Shown here piece after piece: positions 63,115-64,000 of a stretch of 64,000 nt of DNA. A program made the translations under genes and the position numbers. This stretch comes from an uncultured Poribacteria bacterium (GTDB lineage Bacteria; Poribacteria; WGA-4E; WGA-3G). The stretch spans positions 62,001-126,000 of the forward strand of contig OX638316.1 of assembly GCA_951812525.1 (NCBI GenBank), written 5' to 3'. Below the pieces are notes generated by a model. That model made no database searches, was not told the origin of the DNA, and saw nothing but the letters and a program-made list of their open reading frames with translations. The first letter of the stretch is position 1. Every line of letters starts with the position of its first letter.

Positions 63115-63455
63115 TGATAGATTGGATGTATTTTCGGAATAGCTGAACGTCGTGTAAAAAAGTGCAAGAGTTTCTTGACACACACAACTTACAAGCAGAA
63201 AATCGCACAGATGCCCGAAAAGAGAAATTGGAGGCAGGGGCGGTATGGGAATTAATGAGCAGTGCAGAACGGATTGTTGTTGCAAAAGGGAGGCGCGTCG
63301 AAACCTTTGTGCCAACCGAAGACGCACAGGAATCCATTCTAAAAGTGGTACTAGGGCGGAGTGGTAGTTTGCGCGCGCCGACAGTGCGAAGCGGCGATGT
63401 CTTCTTTGTTGGCTATAATAACACGCTCTACGAATCAGCAGCACCTTTCGTTTAA
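63114..63455 (+). CDS. ArsC/Spx-family selenoprotein candidate (in-frame TGA at residue 11)
   Basis: 113 residues if TGA 63144-63146 is read as selenocysteine. From ATG 63114: MIDWMYFRNS-U11-TS-C14-KKVQEFLD, a U-x-x-C redox motif exactly where Spx/ArsC proteins have CTSC. The fold continues after the TGA to a C-terminal LRAPTVRSGDVFFVGYN, which matches the L-R-x-P-x-x-x-x-x-x-x-x-x-G-Y-N end of Spx/ArsC proteins. Total length fits the family (about 115). GGAGGA (63102-63107) lies 6 bases before the ATG and the ATG overlaps the upstream stop, so translation must meet the TGA. A hairpin follows at the distance expected for a bacterial SECIS. Family members annotated as (seleno)proteins are known. 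A pseudogene by Cys-to-stop mutation is the alternative. Confidence 0.8.
63152..63185 (+). promoter_or_regulatory. SECIS-like hairpin downstream of the TGA
   Basis: GTG (63162-63164) and CAAG (63165-63168) pair with CTTG (63174-63177) and CAC (63179-63181), leaving a bulged A and apical loop AGTTT with G as second base. An outer GTGT/ACAC pair (63152-63155, 63182-63185) extends it across an A6 internal loop. The loop begins 22 bases after the TGA, inside the 16-37 range I recall for bacterial SECIS models. Confidence 0.55.
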
Positions 63456-63475
63456 ATCTGTAAGGACAGAAATTG

Positions 63476-64000
63476 ATGCCAATCGAAAAGATTCTAATTA
63501 CGGGGGCAAACGGATATTTAGCACAATTCATTATTGACCGGTTGCACAGCACGTATCAACTGACGCTAACAGACATTACTGAACCGGATCGTGCTGTTCC
63601 AAACACAACTTTTATCAAGGCGGATGTGACAAATCCTGCCGAAATTGAGGCAGCGTGTGCGGGACAGGATGCTGTTGTGCACCTGGTTGCTTTGGTCCGG
63701 GGACGGTCTGGTAAACCTGCTTCGTTATTTGCGGATGTTATGGTGAAAGGCACATGGAACGTTGCGGAAGCCTGTGTGCAGCAAGGCGTGCAAAAATTGG
63801 TGAACATTTCGAGTATTTCGGCATGCCATCCTGCTCCGGGTGCAAAATTACCGTATCAGGTGGGCGGTGATTTCGTGTTTGGTCCCGGAGATCTCTACTA
63901 TTCGCTGGCGAAGTACCTCGGTGAGCAGATTGGTGCGGCGTATCATCAGGCGCACGGGTTGGACGTGATTCATGTTCGTCCTGGTGTTATTGCCGGAGAT
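63476..64000 (+). CDS. NAD-dependent epimerase/dehydratase (extended SDR), 5' part
   Basis: 175 residues from ATG 63476, running off the window. The dinucleotide motif is ILITGANGYLAQFI (G-x-x-G-x-x-x). D-V-T-N-P and VVHLVALVRG follow, then NISSISACHP (active-site Ser) and the Y-x-x-x-K pair in YYSLAKYLGEQ. HVRPGVIAGD is the usual substrate-side motif. It belongs to nucleotide-sugar epimerases and related reductases. AAGGAC precedes the ATG. It follows the selenoprotein candidate by 20 bp in the same direction as the Gfo/Idh/MocA gene, so the three may form an operon. Confidence 0.9.
   Translation, partial: MPIEKILITGANGYLAQFIIDRLHSTYQLTLTDITEPDRAVPNTTFIKADVTNPAEIEAACAGQDAVVHLVALVRGRSGKPASLFADVMVKGTWNVAEACVQQGVQKLVNISSISACHPAPGAKLPYQVGGDFVFGPGDLYYSLAKYLGEQIGAAYHQAHGLDVIHVRPGVIAGD

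Overview
This 64 kb window is bacterial chromosome with moderate GC and mostly tight gene packing on both strands. The gene set points to an uncultured, marine or sponge-associated lineage of the Candidatus Poribacteria type. It includes a sulfatase, a phytanoyl-CoA-type dioxygenase, two Gfo/Idh/MocA oxidoreductases, an enolase-superfamily sugar-acid dehydratase, lamin-tail and cohesin/dockerin secreted proteins, and two copies of a large OPT-like membrane protein. Many small dispersed palindromes fit the same picture. The lineage is inferred from gene content only; no marker such as 16S rRNA is present.

Layout. 1-11.4 kb: the 3' part of a respiratory complex I operon (nuoF-G-H-J-K-L-M-N). 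nuoI is missing between H and J, and an NhaD-type Na+/H+ antiporter sits between M and N. 11.5-19.6 kb: a Gfo/Idh/MocA oxidoreductase, a Cu+ P-type ATPase, a 1109-residue secreted metzincin-LRR-cohesin-dockerin protein, and a Uma2-family nuclease. 19.6-22.9 kb: a minus-strand GT9-GT1-GT9 glycosyltransferase operon with its own promoter. 23-31.3 kb: a membrane protein, a STAS protein, a metallophosphoesterase, pyrK, bioB, serS, tRNA-Val/tRNA-Asp with promoter and terminator, and a PhyH dioxygenase. 31.5-35 kb: a cell-wall amidase and a GH-like hydrolase. 35.4-40.2 kb: a three-gene operon of sulfatase, OPT-like membrane protein and RhmD-like dehydratase, which looks like a sulfated-sugar utilisation unit. 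40.3-43.2 kb: an IolE-like isomerase, small genes and repeat-rich DNA. 43.2-54.2 kb (minus): mmsA, ctp, then uvrD/pcrA-gatC-gatA plus a small membrane gene, a truncated HicB and uvrA. 54.3-61 kb (minus): a protein built from two nucleotidyltransferase-like halves, and two lamin-tail secreted proteins, one of which has lost its 5' end. 61.2-64 kb: a discoidin protein, a second Gfo/Idh/MocA enzyme, an ArsC/Spx-family selenoprotein candidate with an in-frame TGA, and the start of an SDR epimerase.

Most striking. (1) The ArsC-like gene at 63114-63455 reads through TGA at the first position of its U-T-S-C redox motif. It has a good ribosome binding site upstream of the TGA and a SECIS-like hairpin just after it. 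(2) A short tryptophan-centred C-terminal tail (K-[LF]-T/S-x-x-W-[GS]-x-[LI]-K) recurs at the ends of two lamin-tail proteins and a discoidin protein, and as an orphan fragment at 62058. (3) A two-copy nucleotidyltransferase-like protein has one intact and one degenerate active site. (4) Several families of small palindromes show compensatory stem changes, and a MITE-like element supplies the stop codon of a shortened HicB antitoxin.
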